Assembly (NCBI GenBank): GCA_001917125.1
Contig: MNTU01000039.1
Location: 1 to 64,000, forward strand
Direction: 5' to 3'
Source of the DNA: Azospirillum sp. 47_25
GTDB taxonomy: Bacteria > Pseudomonadota > Alphaproteobacteria > RF32 > CAG-239
DNA: 64,000 nt
Translations under genes and position numbers: made by a program
Shown here: in pieces, positions 37,582 through 46,717 of the stretch
Layout: every line of letters starts with the position of its first letter
Position numbering within the stretch: position 1 is the stretch's first letter
Notes under the pieces: model-generated
The model's input: only the letters and a program-made list of their open reading frames with translations
What the model was told of the DNA's origin: nothing
Databases searched by the model: none

Positions 37582-38896
37582 ATTAAAAGTTGAATATGTC
37601 AAACTGGAAGAACTCATTCCCTTTGAGTTAAATGCCAGAACACACTCTAAGGAACAAGTCGGACAGATTGTCAATTCCATCGGAGAGTTCGACTTTGTAA
37701 ATCCTATTCTGGTCGGTGTCGACAATATGATTATTGCCGGTCATGGGCGTTTGATGGCAGCAAAAAAGGCCGGATTGGAAACGGTTCCGATTATCCGCCT
37801 TCCGCATCTTGACTATAACCAATGCATGGCTCTGTCTCTGGCCGATAATAAAATTGCCGACAATGCCGGTTGGGATGAAGAAAAAATCGTTGAAATCCTC
37901 GGAAAACTTGAGGATGCGCATTTCAACATTGATATTTTGGGCTTTTCCAACAAAGAGCTTGAAAATTATCGGGATGAATTTGAGACCAACGATGAAGAAC
38001 TTGAATTTGAAAACGAAGTCCCTGATTTTGTGGAAAAACCGGTTGCCCGGCGCGGGGATGTTTGGATTTTAGGCGATCACCGTTTATTGTGCGGCGACGC
38101 AACAAGCCAGACAGACGTTGAAAAAGTTATGGACGGCGAAAAAGCGCAAATGGTTTTCACCGATCCGCCATACAACGTGAATTACGGCAATGCCTTGCGA
38201 GATAAACTGGCAGGAAAAGAAGGCGAACGCTCAATTCTGAATGATAATCTTGGCGAGGGTTTCCCTGCTTTTCTGTATGACTTCTGCTGCAATATCCTTG
38301 ATGTCAATGTTGGCTCTTTTTATATTTGTATGGGCGGGTCGGAGTTGCACACTCTGTACCAAGCCTTTACGGCGGCCGGTGGCAAATGGGAAGCGTACAT
38401 CGTCTGGGTCAAAGACAAATTTACGCTTTCGCGTTCCAAACACCAACACCAGCATGAATGGATTTTATTCGGCAACCCTTATGAAGAACAGCATGAGGAA
38501 ATCCTGTTAGGTGCGAAACCAGGTACGGCTCCGGCCTGGTATGGCGGACGAAATCAAACAGACGTGTGGGAATTTCCCCGGCCACAAAAAAGCGCTCTGC
38601 ATCCGACAATGAAGCCTATCGCACTGGTTGAAAGAGCCATCCGCAATTCCAGTCGGGTAACAGACATCGTCTTGGATACCTTCGGCGGCAGCGGTTCAAC
38701 GCTGATTGCCTGTGAAAAAAGCGGTCGGCGCTGCCGAATGATTGAACTCGACGAGAAATACGTCGATGTCATCATTAAGCGCTGGGAAGAATATTCCCGA
38801 AAAAAAGCCGTTCATGAACAAACCGGCAAAAGTTATGAAGAACTTAAGATTGAAAGAGAAAAGGAAGAAAAACTCACAGAAAAGGCTCCTGAATAG
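37565..38896 (+). CDS. DNA methyltransferase with N-terminal ParB-like domain
   Basis: 443 aa. ParB/sulfiredoxin-like domain at 1-130 (VGVDNMIIAGHGRLMAAKKA, then ALSLADNKIADNAGW). Methyltransferase at 165-420 with DPPY (200-203) before DTFGGSGST (371-379), the order of beta-class CcrM/HinfI-type adenine-N6 or cytosine-N4 enzymes. HPTMKP supplies the last SAM motif. Very common in prophages between replication and terminase genes. The target base cannot be told from sequence. Confidence 0.92.
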   Translation: MNEKVKLKVEYVKLEELIPFELNARTHSKEQVGQIVNSIGEFDFVNPILVGVDNMIIAGHGRLMAAKKAGLETVPIIRLPHLDYNQCMALSLADNKIADNAGWDEEKIVEILGKLEDAHFNIDILGFSNKELENYRDEFETNDEELEFENEVPDFVEKPVARRGDVWILGDHRLLCGDATSQTDVEKVMDGEKAQMVFTDPPYNVNYGNALRDKLAGKEGERSILNDNLGEGFPAFLYDFCCNILDVNVGSFYICMGGSELHTLYQAFTAAGGKWEAYIVWVKDKFTLSRSKHQHQHEWILFGNPYEEQHEEILLGAKPGTAPAWYGGRNQTDVWEFPRPQKSALHPTMKPIALVERAIRNSSRVTDIVLDTFGGSGSTLIACEKSGRRCRMIELDEKYVDVIIKRWEEYSRKKAVHEQTGKSYEELKIEREKEEKLTEKAPE

Positions 38897-38916
38897 ACAG
38901 GAGCCTTACTTTTTAC
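38881..38916 (+). terminator. Terminator overlapping the methyltransferase stop
   Basis: AAGGCTCCTG (38882) pairs with CAGGAGCCTT (38898), then ACTTTTT. Confidence 0.8.
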
Positions 38917-38925
38917 GGGATAGCA

Positions 38926-39717
38926 ATGAAATTCTTGGCTTGGTTTAGTTGTGGGGTTACGTCGGCAGTTGCCTGTAAACTGGCGATTGATAAATATGGC
39001 GATGATGTTGACATCTGGTATATCGAAACCGGTGCGGCTCATTCGGACAACCAACGATTTATTGAAGACTGCGAAAACTGGTATGGCAGGAAAATTCTGA
39101 CAGCCCGGCATCCTAAGTTTAAGAATCCTTTAGAAATTGCTGCTATTGAAGTTTTTAATACACCGTGGGGTGCTCCCTGCACTAAATACTTAAAAAAGGA
39201 AGTTCGCCAGAGAATTGAAAAAAATTACACTCAGCCGATTCACGTATTCGGCTTTGAGTATAATAAAAAAGAAATTAACCGAGCCTTTAGATGGAAGCAG
39301 CAGAATTCCTCAAGAGTTTATTTTCCGCTTATTGAACAAGGGTGGAATAAACGGCGTTGCCTGCAGGAACTTTTACTTAACAAGATTGAAATCCCGGCCA
39401 TGTACCGGATGGGATACAATAACAACAACTGTATCGGCTGTTTCAAAGGCGGCAAAGGGTATTGGAACAAAATACGGACAGATTTCCCGGACGTTTTCAG
39501 GCAGACTGCCGATTTGGAACGGAAAACCGGACATACCTGCCTCAAAGATCGTGGCAAACAACTCTATCTGGCTGAATTAGAACCAGATGCAGGTAAACAC
39601 CAAAGTATCGATATTCCCGAATGCGGAATATTTTGTGAACTTGAAATGGCCGGATTGCCAATCAAAAATATTAACGAAATTTTAGAATTTATAAAATTTA
39701 ACCCGGAAAACAAATGA
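38926..39717 (+). CDS. PAPS-reductase-like (ATP-PPase/adenine-nucleotide alpha hydrolase) protein
   Basis: 263 aa. FSCGVTSAVACKLA near the N-terminus is the PP-loop (SGGxDS-type) of PAPS reductases and DndC-like proteins; Cys-rich GAPCTK and NNNCIGCFKGGKGYW may bind a metal cluster. In phages such proteins are thought to modify DNA or RNA with sulfur or to reduce sulfur compounds. Lying behind two DNA methyltransferases, a nucleic-acid modification role is plausible but not shown. Confidence 0.75.
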   Translation: MKFLAWFSCGVTSAVACKLAIDKYGDDVDIWYIETGAAHSDNQRFIEDCENWYGRKILTARHPKFKNPLEIAAIEVFNTPWGAPCTKYLKKEVRQRIEKNYTQPIHVFGFEYNKKEINRAFRWKQQNSSRVYFPLIEQGWNKRRCLQELLLNKIEIPAMYRMGYNNNNCIGCFKGGKGYWNKIRTDFPDVFRQTADLERKTGHTCLKDRGKQLYLAELEPDAGKHQSIDIPECGIFCELEMAGLPIKNINEILEFIKFNPENK

Positions 39718-39756
39718 ATACAGCAAAATAAACTGTGATAAACAAATGATGAAAAC

Positions 39757-40281
39757 ATGGAAATCTCGATTAGAGCTTATGCCGCCCGCAAAGGTATCTC
39801 CGATACCGCTGTTCGCAAGGCAATCAAATCCGGGCGGATAACGCTCACCAAAAACGGGAAAATCAATCCGGCGTTGGCTGACCGGCAATGGGAAGCCAAT
39901 ACTGACCCCGCTCAAGTTTATGCTATTAAAGAGGATTCATCGGCACGCACCGCTTCTTCTGAAACAACATCGTCGGCAAATTCTGGCGGTATCGGTGTTT
40001 CTTACCAGCAAAGCCGGGCTATTCGGGAAGCCTACGAAGCCCGCCTTAAAAAATTAGAATTTGACGAACGCACCGGAAAGTTGATTTCCACGGAAACCGT
40101 CCAACGGGAAGCCTTTAATGCCGCCCGGAAAACCAGAGATATGATCCTGAATGTCCCGGATAAGGTCATTCCGCTGCTGATTGGCAAGACTGATATTCAT
40201 GAGATGAAAGAGATTTTACGGAAAGAACTGCTGCGAACCTTAGAGAATCTGGCGAATTTGTTTGATGGAAATCGAGACTGA
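39757..40281 (+). CDS. Terminase small subunit (Nu1-like)
   Basis: 174 aa. N-terminal HTH SIRAYAARKGISDTAVRKAI for packaging-site recognition, polar linker, and a C-terminal helical part (LKKLEFDERTGKLISTETVQ) for contact with the large subunit. Overlaps the large-subunit gene by 17 bases, as usual for this pair. Confidence 0.85.
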   Translation: MEISIRAYAARKGISDTAVRKAIKSGRITLTKNGKINPALADRQWEANTDPAQVYAIKEDSSARTASSETTSSANSGGIGVSYQQSRAIREAYEARLKKLEFDERTGKLISTETVQREAFNAARKTRDMILNVPDKVIPLLIGKTDIHEMKEILRKELLRTLENLANLFDGNRD

Positions 40282-42151
40282 CAGCTTTTTCAACTACGGA
40301 TTTGCAAAAGGAATACGCCCTGATCCGGACTATACCGTCGACGAATGGGCCGATGCGCACCGCATTTTATCTTCTGTATCTTCAAGCGAACCCGGGCCGT
40401 GGCAAACCTCCCGCGTTCCGTATCTTCGGGAAATCATGCGTTGCCTGTCGCCCTCGCATCCTTGCGAGCGTGTCATTTTAATGAAAGGCGCCCAAATCGG
40501 CGGTACCGAATGCGGCAATAATTGGATGGGATTTGTCATCCACCATACTCCTGGCCCGATGCTGATTGTCAATCCGACGGTTGAAATGGCCAAACGTACC
40601 TCAAAAATGAGGATTGATCCGGCAATTGACAACTGCCCGTCACTCAGGGAATTGGTCAAAAGCCCGCGAACCAGAGACAGCGGCAATACGGTCTTAATGA
40701 AAGAATTTCCCGGCGGCGTTTTGGTTTTGACTGGAGCCAACTCGGCGGTCGGCCTGCGTTCCATGCCTGTCCGCTATTTGTTTTTGGATGAGGTCGACGG
40801 ATATCCGAATGATGCCGGGGACGAAGGCGATCCGGTAGATTTGGCCATCCAACGTACGGCAACATTTTCGAACCGCAAGATTTTTCTGGCTTCTACCCCG
40901 ACGCTTAAGAACTACAGCCGGATTGAAAAGGCTTTTCTTGAGGGAGATCAGCGTTACTTTTTCGTTCCCTGTCCGGTTTGCGGTGTAATGCAAACCTTAA
41001 AATGGGCAAATATCAAATTTGAAAGCGGACACCCGGAAACGGCATGTTATGAATGCGAAAAGTGCAAATCGCTATGGCAAGACTATCAAAAAGCCGAGAT
41101 TTTGCAAAAAGGCGAATGGATAGCAACGGCTCCTGACCGTTCAAACGGCAAAATTGTCTCATTCCACCTGTCCTCGCTCTACAGCCCGCACGGCTGGACA
41201 TCTTGGGGAGACATCGCCAGCGAGTTTGTGAAAGTCCATAAAGACCCGGCTCGTTTGCAGGTTTGGACGAATACCAAACTGGCTGAAACTTGGGAAGATC
41301 AGTCCGGAGAATCCATAGATCTGACCGGATTGATGTCACGGCGAGAAAATTACGGCCCGAAAATCCCGATGAATGTGGTTATTCTGACCTGTGGCGTTGA
41401 CGTGCAGGATGACCGCCTGGAATTGGAGATTGTCGGTTGGGGCAAAGACGAGGAATCGTGGTCGATTGATTACCACGTCTTACATGGAGACCCGTCAACC
41501 CCTCAGCTCTGGGACGATTTGGACAGCATTTTGCAAAGGACATATGAGCATGAACGTAATATTGCACCTCTTTCTATTGCTGCAACTTGTATTGACAGTG
41601 GTGGTCATTATACAGATCACGTTATTACGTTCTGCGGTGAAAGACTGCATCAGCGCGTGTTCGCAATCAAGGGAAGCAGTTCGGGCTTTGGTGTACCGAT
41701 TTTTCCAGCGAGAGCCTCCCAAAACAAAAGATTGAAGAAACCAGTGTATGTTATTGGCGTGAATGACGCCAAACAAACACTCATGCAACGGTTGCGAATT
41801 AAAGAACCCGGACCAGGATGCTGGCACTTTCCGATTGACCGGGATGCCGAATGGTTCACACAGGTTACGGCAGAGGTTATCAAAACCCGGATGGTTAAAG
41901 GACGGCCGGTTCGGGAATGGGTACCCAGAACAGAAGGACATCCCTGCGAAGCCTTGGACTGCCGCGTTTATGCTTTTGCAGCGTTGCGCGGGTTAATGCG
42001 AAATTGGAAGTTTGACCTGAATGCTGCATTTGAACGTCTCCAAAGCTATCCGCTTAAAGACGGTCAAATTCCGGCAGGTAAAGCCGTTAGTCAAACAGCA
42101 GCTGCTCCGACAATTCGGTCGAGAGTTAGAAGTAAAGGAATCAGTTTATGA
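40265..42151 (+). CDS. Terminase large subunit (lambda GpA family)
   Basis: 628 aa from ATG 40265. ATPase part: KGAQIGGTE (Walker-A-like), YLFLDEVDGYP (Walker B), LASTPT (coupling motif). Zinc-like C-x2-C pairs CPVC and CEKC at about 237-270. Nuclease part: CGVDVQDDRLELEIVGWG and the CIDSGGH segment. It translocates and cuts concatemeric DNA into proheads. Confidence 0.95.
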   Translation: MEIETDSFFNYGFAKGIRPDPDYTVDEWADAHRILSSVSSSEPGPWQTSRVPYLREIMRCLSPSHPCERVILMKGAQIGGTECGNNWMGFVIHHTPGPMLIVNPTVEMAKRTSKMRIDPAIDNCPSLRELVKSPRTRDSGNTVLMKEFPGGVLVLTGANSAVGLRSMPVRYLFLDEVDGYPNDAGDEGDPVDLAIQRTATFSNRKIFLASTPTLKNYSRIEKAFLEGDQRYFFVPCPVCGVMQTLKWANIKFESGHPETACYECEKCKSLWQDYQKAEILQKGEWIATAPDRSNGKIVSFHLSSLYSPHGWTSWGDIASEFVKVHKDPARLQVWTNTKLAETWEDQSGESIDLTGLMSRRENYGPKIPMNVVILTCGVDVQDDRLELEIVGWGKDEESWSIDYHVLHGDPSTPQLWDDLDSILQRTYEHERNIAPLSIAATCIDSGGHYTDHVITFCGERLHQRVFAIKGSSSGFGVPIFPARASQNKRLKKPVYVIGVNDAKQTLMQRLRIKEPGPGCWHFPIDRDAEWFTQVTAEVIKTRMVKGRPVREWVPRTEGHPCEALDCRVYAFAALRGLMRNWKFDLNAAFERLQSYPLKDGQIPAGKAVSQTAAAPTIRSRVRSKGISL

Positions 42152-42396
42152 AATCTTATAAAGAACAGCTTGAAGAAATCCAAAAAGCGATTTCGGATAT
42201 TCTTTCCGGTGCGCAGGAAGCTTCTTACAACGGGCAAAAAGTCAAAAAAGCGGACTTAAACGTCCTGTTTACGCAAGAAAAGTATTTGCGGGGCAAAATT
42301 TCCCGCGATCCAAGCGGCGGCGGAGACGGAGAGTCCGGCGGCGGCACCAGCAGTGGCCGCAGCGGCATCCGTGTTCGCGGTATTACTCCGGTATAA
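42148..42396 (+). CDS. Head-tail joining protein (gpW-like)
   Basis: 82 aa; ATGA overlap with the terminase. YKEQLEEIQKAISDILSGAQ, then VKKADLNVLFTQEKYLRGKI fits gpW, and the Gly/Ser-rich tail is flexible. Located between terminase and portal as in lambda-like modules. Confidence 0.75.
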   Translation: MKSYKEQLEEIQKAISDILSGAQEASYNGQKVKKADLNVLFTQEKYLRGKISRDPSGGGDGESGGGTSSGRSGIRVRGITPV

Positions 42397-42466
42397 TTTT
42401 CTTGTCATCTTAGTCAATCCTCTTAATATAAGAAATATATTAATTTGGCAAATAAAGGAGGAAAAC

Positions 42467-43333
42467 ATGACAATTAGTGTTGCTTGGATAAGGAAAATTA
42501 AAGATTGTGAAGAATTAATATTTGTTTCTGACAGCCGCTTAGGAGGTGGTGACCGCTGGGATGAATGTCCAAAGATTCTTACTTTGGAAAGAGGTGATTG
42601 TGCAATGAGCTTTGCTGGTGATACATGTTGGACATATCCTTTAATGCTACAAACAAGAAATGCTCTTAATCAATATAACAAGATTAAAAGCAGGGCTATG
42701 GATATAACAGATGTAAATGGTTTTATTTTGAATGTAATTAACTCAGTATTTAAAACTATAAATAGAGATGATTATCATGGTAATTTAGAAGAAACTGCAG
42801 ATTTGATATTCGGGGGATATTCTTGGATTTATAAAACCTTTAAAATGTGGAATTACTTTTATTCTCCGTCACAAAGGATATTCATTAAAAATCCCGGTTT
42901 TAAAAATTATTTAGGATTAGGACGCCTGATTCTTATTGGTGATAACAATTTAAAAAAAGACTTTAAAGAACGATTACGCAAATTAGTTTTACAGAAATAT
43001 GGTGTTGCGGATAATACTAGTACAGAACACCATTTTGATATGGAACCTTTTGAAGTCATTCGAGATATGTTAAAAGAGCAATGGGAATCCCAACAAAAAC
43101 GTAGCGAAAAGTATCGTACCATAGGTGGGGCTCCTCAAATGATTAAAGTGTACCAATATATGAATTCTCGTCCAGTTGGGATGTATTGGCCGGAAAAAAG
43201 TAACGATAATTTTAAAAATAGGACTTTATTAGGTCGACGGTTATTTGATTTTGAAGATACAGAATATTGGTTCATGGATCCCTATACTTTCTATACAAAT
43301 GCGTGTCATAAAAATAAAATGTTAAAGAAATAG
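42467..43333 (+). CDS. Ntn-hydrolase-like (proteasome-beta-fold) protein inserted in the head operon
   Basis: 288 aa from ATG 42467 (AAAGGAGGAAAAC, a near-perfect ribosome site). After Met removal Thr would be the N-terminal nucleophile (M-TISVAW). FVSDSRL gives the Asp17-like residue, DECPKI the Lys33-like residue, and CAMSFAGDTCWTYPLM the next strand, as in proteasome-beta and HslV-type folds. C-terminal half unknown. AT-rich, with its own terminator, breaking the gpW-portal order: a moron. A protease or amidase activity is predicted only. Confidence 0.7.
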   Translation: MTISVAWIRKIKDCEELIFVSDSRLGGGDRWDECPKILTLERGDCAMSFAGDTCWTYPLMLQTRNALNQYNKIKSRAMDITDVNGFILNVINSVFKTINRDDYHGNLEETADLIFGGYSWIYKTFKMWNYFYSPSQRIFIKNPGFKNYLGLGRLILIGDNNLKKDFKERLRKLVLQKYGVADNTSTEHHFDMEPFEVIRDMLKEQWESQQKRSEKYRTIGGAPQMIKVYQYMNSRPVGMYWPEKSNDNFKNRTLLGRRLFDFEDTEYWFMDPYTFYTNACHKNKMLKK

Positions 43334-43352
43334 AATAGACAATACTTTTATT

Positions 43353-43382
43353 AAGGCTTGCTGTCTTGCAAGCCTTTTTTAG
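43353..43382 (+). terminator. Terminator after the Ntn-hydrolase-like gene
   Basis: AAGGCTTGC-TGTCTT-GCAAGCCTTTTTT. Confidence 0.85.
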
Positions 43383-43392
43383 TGGGCATTAC

Positions 43393-44898
43393 ATGAAAAA
43401 ACTTGAAATAAAACCAAATTTTATTGACAAAGCGTTCTCGTATTTTGCACCGGTTCACGGATTGCGACGCTTGGAAGCCCGTACCCAGATGGCTATGGTA
43501 GGTGGATATACCGGAGCAAGGCTTGACCGGCGGCAAACAAAAGCTTGGCGGACAGCTGACGGCTCTGCGGACAATGTAACTTTGCCGGATCTGCCGATGT
43601 TGCGCGAACGATCGCGAGATTTGCTGCGCAATGCCCCGCTAGCAACCGGTGCGGTCAATACGGTGGTCACCAATGTTGTCGGTACCGGACTTCGGGTACA
43701 CAGCAATATTGACCGTGAGGTCTTGAAACCGTTTATGAAAACCGAGGAAGCTTTTGACAAATGGGAACGGGAAGCCGAAAGAATCTTCCGGCACTGGGCG
43801 GAAAGCACAAATTGCGATGCTACACGTTACCAAACTTTTACGGAACTGCAAAACCTGATTATCCGCTCCTGTTTGGAAAGCGGCGATATTTTTGTTGTCC
43901 GCCGCTACATCAAACGGCCCAATGCTTTGCTGGGCTTGAGTCTGCAGTTGGTTGAAGCTGACCGGGTGGCAAATCCGAATTTTCAAATGGATACGTCAAA
44001 ACTCAGCGGCGGCGTGGAGCTGGATGATAACGGAGCGCCGGTTGCTTATTATATATATAAGCGTTTTCCCGGCGATTATACCGAAGGAAGCAACGAATAT
44101 GTCCGGGTTCCGGCTTTCTCAAAAGACGGGGAACGGCAGGTGTACCATATTATGAACCGTATCCGTCCGGGATTGACCCGCGGTGTTCCTTACCTGGCAC
44201 CGGTTATCGAAACACTCAAACAACTCGATAAATATTCGGAAGCCGAGATTATGTCTGCCGTGATTTCGGCAATGTTTACTGTCTTTGTCAAGAGCGAATC
44301 TGAAGACGGGCTGGCTCCCTTTGGCGGGCAAACCGACAGCACGAATGACAATGATTATAAGCTTGGCGTAGGTGCTATTCTGGATTTGCAGCCAAACGAA
44401 AGTATTGAAATTGCCGATCCTAAGCGTCCGAATCAGGCGTTTGACCCATTTGTCCAAGCTGTTTTGCGACAAATCGGTGTTGCGTTGGAATTGCCTTTTG
44501 AAATCCTGATCAAACACTTTACCGCCAGTTATTCCGCAGCACAGGCGGCATTGGTGGAAGCCTGGAAGTTCTTTTCGGCACGGCGGCGATGGCTGGCAAT
44601 CCAATTCTGTAAGCCGGTTTATGACATGGTTATCAGTGAAGCAGTAGCAAGGGGCATCTTGGATGCCCCTTGTTTTTTCTCGCATCCGCTTATTCGGGAA
44701 GCTTATCTCGGCGCAGATTGGGTCGGGCCGCCGCGCGGACAGATTGACCAGTACAAAGAAATCCGTGCTGCGGAAAAGAGAATCGAAATCGGCATAACAA
44801 CGCTGGCTGAAGAAACAGCAGCCCTGACCGGCGGCGATTGGGAGCGGAAACATCCGCAAACAGCCAAAGAACATATGATGCGCAAATCATTAAAATAA
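43393..44898 (+). CDS. Phage portal protein (lambda GpB family)
   Basis: 501 aa. TGARLDRRQTKAWRTADGSA, RERSRDLLRNAPLATGAVNT and VVGTGLRVHS are the typical N-terminal portal segments; LELPFEILIKHFTASYSAAQ, then AALVEAWKFFSARRRWL mark the crown and stem. Forms the dodecameric channel at the capsid vertex. Start ATG 43393; upstream ATG 43366 lies in the terminator. Confidence 0.95.
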   Translation: MKKLEIKPNFIDKAFSYFAPVHGLRRLEARTQMAMVGGYTGARLDRRQTKAWRTADGSADNVTLPDLPMLRERSRDLLRNAPLATGAVNTVVTNVVGTGLRVHSNIDREVLKPFMKTEEAFDKWEREAERIFRHWAESTNCDATRYQTFTELQNLIIRSCLESGDIFVVRRYIKRPNALLGLSLQLVEADRVANPNFQMDTSKLSGGVELDDNGAPVAYYIYKRFPGDYTEGSNEYVRVPAFSKDGERQVYHIMNRIRPGLTRGVPYLAPVIETLKQLDKYSEAEIMSAVISAMFTVFVKSESEDGLAPFGGQTDSTNDNDYKLGVGAILDLQPNESIEIADPKRPNQAFDPFVQAVLRQIGVALELPFEILIKHFTASYSAAQAALVEAWKFFSARRRWLAIQFCKPVYDMVISEAVARGILDAPCFFSHPLIREAYLGADWVGPPRGQIDQYKEIRAAEKRIEIGITTLAEETAALTGGDWERKHPQTAKEHMMRKSLK

Positions 44899-44907
44899 GG
44901 AAAACCA

Positions 44908-46245
44908 ATGAGAAGTTTATTATCACTCGGCAAATATTGGGCAATTGAGCCTGATACCTTTAATAATCTGGAAGCGTTAGTTTCAAAGGATGCTCCGGTT
45001 TTGGAGAATACGCGAACCGTCCGAATCCAGAATGGAGTGGCAGTTATCCCGGTCAGCGGAGTTATTACCGGCAGGATGGACTTTTTGACCTATGTTCTCG
45101 GTGGGACGGCGCTTGATATTCTGGCGAAAGATTTCCGAACCGCTTTGGAAAACAGCGATATTCGGGCAATTATACTTGATTTTGACAGTCCCGGCGGAAT
45201 TGCTGTCGGACCGGCAGAAATGGCTGATATGATTTTCAATGCGCGCGGAAGCAAGCCAATCATCTCATATGTTGGCCGAAACTGCTGCTCGGCAGCTTAT
45301 TGGCTTGCCTCGGCAGCAGATAAGATTGTTGCACATCCGGCGGCTTTGCTCGGCAGCATTGGTGTGGTAACCGCCGTACCGGTACAGGAACAACCGGACG
45401 AAAGCGGCACTAAATGTTATGAAATCGTTTCTTCTAATGCTAAAGCAAAGCGCCCGGATCCGCGCACGGAAGACGGAATTAAAACAATTAAGGCAGAGCT
45501 TGACGCTCTGGAAGCACAATTCATCGGCAGTGTTGCCAAATTTCGCAACATCTCGGAAGAAAAAATCCGAAATGATTTTGGCAAAGGCGCCGCCATGATA
45601 GGCCATGAAGCTCTCCAACGAAGCATGGCCGACGAGCTCGGCTCGTTTGAGAGCGTTCTTGTTTCCCTAACTGTAACCCCTAAAAATGAAAGAAACATAA
45701 CTATGGATAAGAAAACAGACACTCCCGCTGCTCCGGAGATTACGGCTTCCTATATCCAGAGCCAATATCCCGAAGTTGCAAAAGCCATTGCAGATGAAGC
45801 CTATAATAAAGGCATGGCAGATGGCAGCAAAACAGTTGAAGAATCCTATAATAAAGGTGTTTTAGCCGAACGTGAACGTATCCTGGCAATTGAAAAAATT
45901 GCCATGCCCGGCCATGAAGATTTGATTGAAAAAGCCAAAGCTGACGGTTCCGTGACGGCGGAAACCGTCGCAATGCAAATGGTAATGGCCGAAAAGAAAC
46001 GAGGCATAAGCCATCTTGCCAGTTTACAAACTGCCGAAAAAGAACTTCCGCCAATTCCTGAAGCCCCGGCTCCAACTGCTTCGGAACAGATTGATTCCGA
46101 AGCCCCTCTGGAAGACCGAGCCAAAGCCGAATGGAATAAATCCGCTGATCTCCGCCGGGAATTTGCCAATGAGTTTGAAGACTATTTGGCCTACAAGCAG
46201 GCGGAAGAAAACGGTTCGGTCAAAATTTACTCAACCCGTAAGTAA
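44908..46245 (+). CDS. Prohead protease (S49/SppA-like) with C-terminal scaffold region
   Basis: 445 aa. Protease 30-240: AIILDFDSPGGIAVG, the nucleophile Ser region NCCSAAYWLAS, then ALLGSIGVV. Residues about 250-445 are charged and helical (VEESYNKGVLAERERILAIE), like a scaffold fused to the protease as in lambda gpC/Nu3. An internal start near ATG 45703 (NITMDKKTD) could give scaffold alone, though this is an inference. Confidence 0.9.
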   Translation: MRSLLSLGKYWAIEPDTFNNLEALVSKDAPVLENTRTVRIQNGVAVIPVSGVITGRMDFLTYVLGGTALDILAKDFRTALENSDIRAIILDFDSPGGIAVGPAEMADMIFNARGSKPIISYVGRNCCSAAYWLASAADKIVAHPAALLGSIGVVTAVPVQEQPDESGTKCYEIVSSNAKAKRPDPRTEDGIKTIKAELDALEAQFIGSVAKFRNISEEKIRNDFGKGAAMIGHEALQRSMADELGSFESVLVSLTVTPKNERNITMDKKTDTPAAPEITASYIQSQYPEVAKAIADEAYNKGMADGSKTVEESYNKGVLAERERILAIEKIAMPGHEDLIEKAKADGSVTAETVAMQMVMAEKKRGISHLASLQTAEKELPPIPEAPAPTASEQIDSEAPLEDRAKAEWNKSADLRREFANEFEDYLAYKQAEENGSVKIYSTRK

Positions 46246-46257
46246 AGGAAAATCAAT

Positions 46258-46677
46258 ATGGCAAAATTAACCAATGATATTGCCCGGACTTATGAATTGG
46301 GCGATACGAGCGAATATCCTATGCTCGGCGGAGAAATTATCTATGAAGGTGCTGCCGTAGGGATTAACAGCAACGGATATGCCCATGCATTGCAAACCGG
46401 CGATAAATTTGCCGGATTTGCCGAGGAACGGGTAGACAATACTTCCGGAACGGATGGAGAAAAGACAATTCGTACCAAATTTAAGGGAACGGTTGTCCTT
46501 CCGGCTCCCAGTGGTGTATCTCTGACAGATGTCGGCTCAAATTTGTTTGCCTCAGATGACAACACGTTTACGACAACATCTGCCAGTACACCGTATATCG
46601 GCAAAATCCGCCGCATATCCGATAACGAGATCATTGTAGATTTTCAGGCTTTTGCCGACGCTGTGCCGACAGCCTAA
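46258..46677 (+). CDS. Capsid decoration (DUF2190-like/gpD-type) protein
   Basis: 139 aa. GGEIIYEGAAVGINSNGYAH and FAGFAEERVDN are typical of small capsid cement proteins. It stabilises expanded capsids. Located just before the capsid gene. Confidence 0.8.
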   Translation: MAKLTNDIARTYELGDTSEYPMLGGEIIYEGAAVGINSNGYAHALQTGDKFAGFAEERVDNTSGTDGEKTIRTKFKGTVVLPAPSGVSLTDVGSNLFASDDNTFTTTSASTPYIGKIRRISDNEIIVDFQAFADAVPTA

Positions 46678-46717
46678 AGTCTATTTTTCCCCTTACATAT
46701 TACAAAGGAATTAAAAA

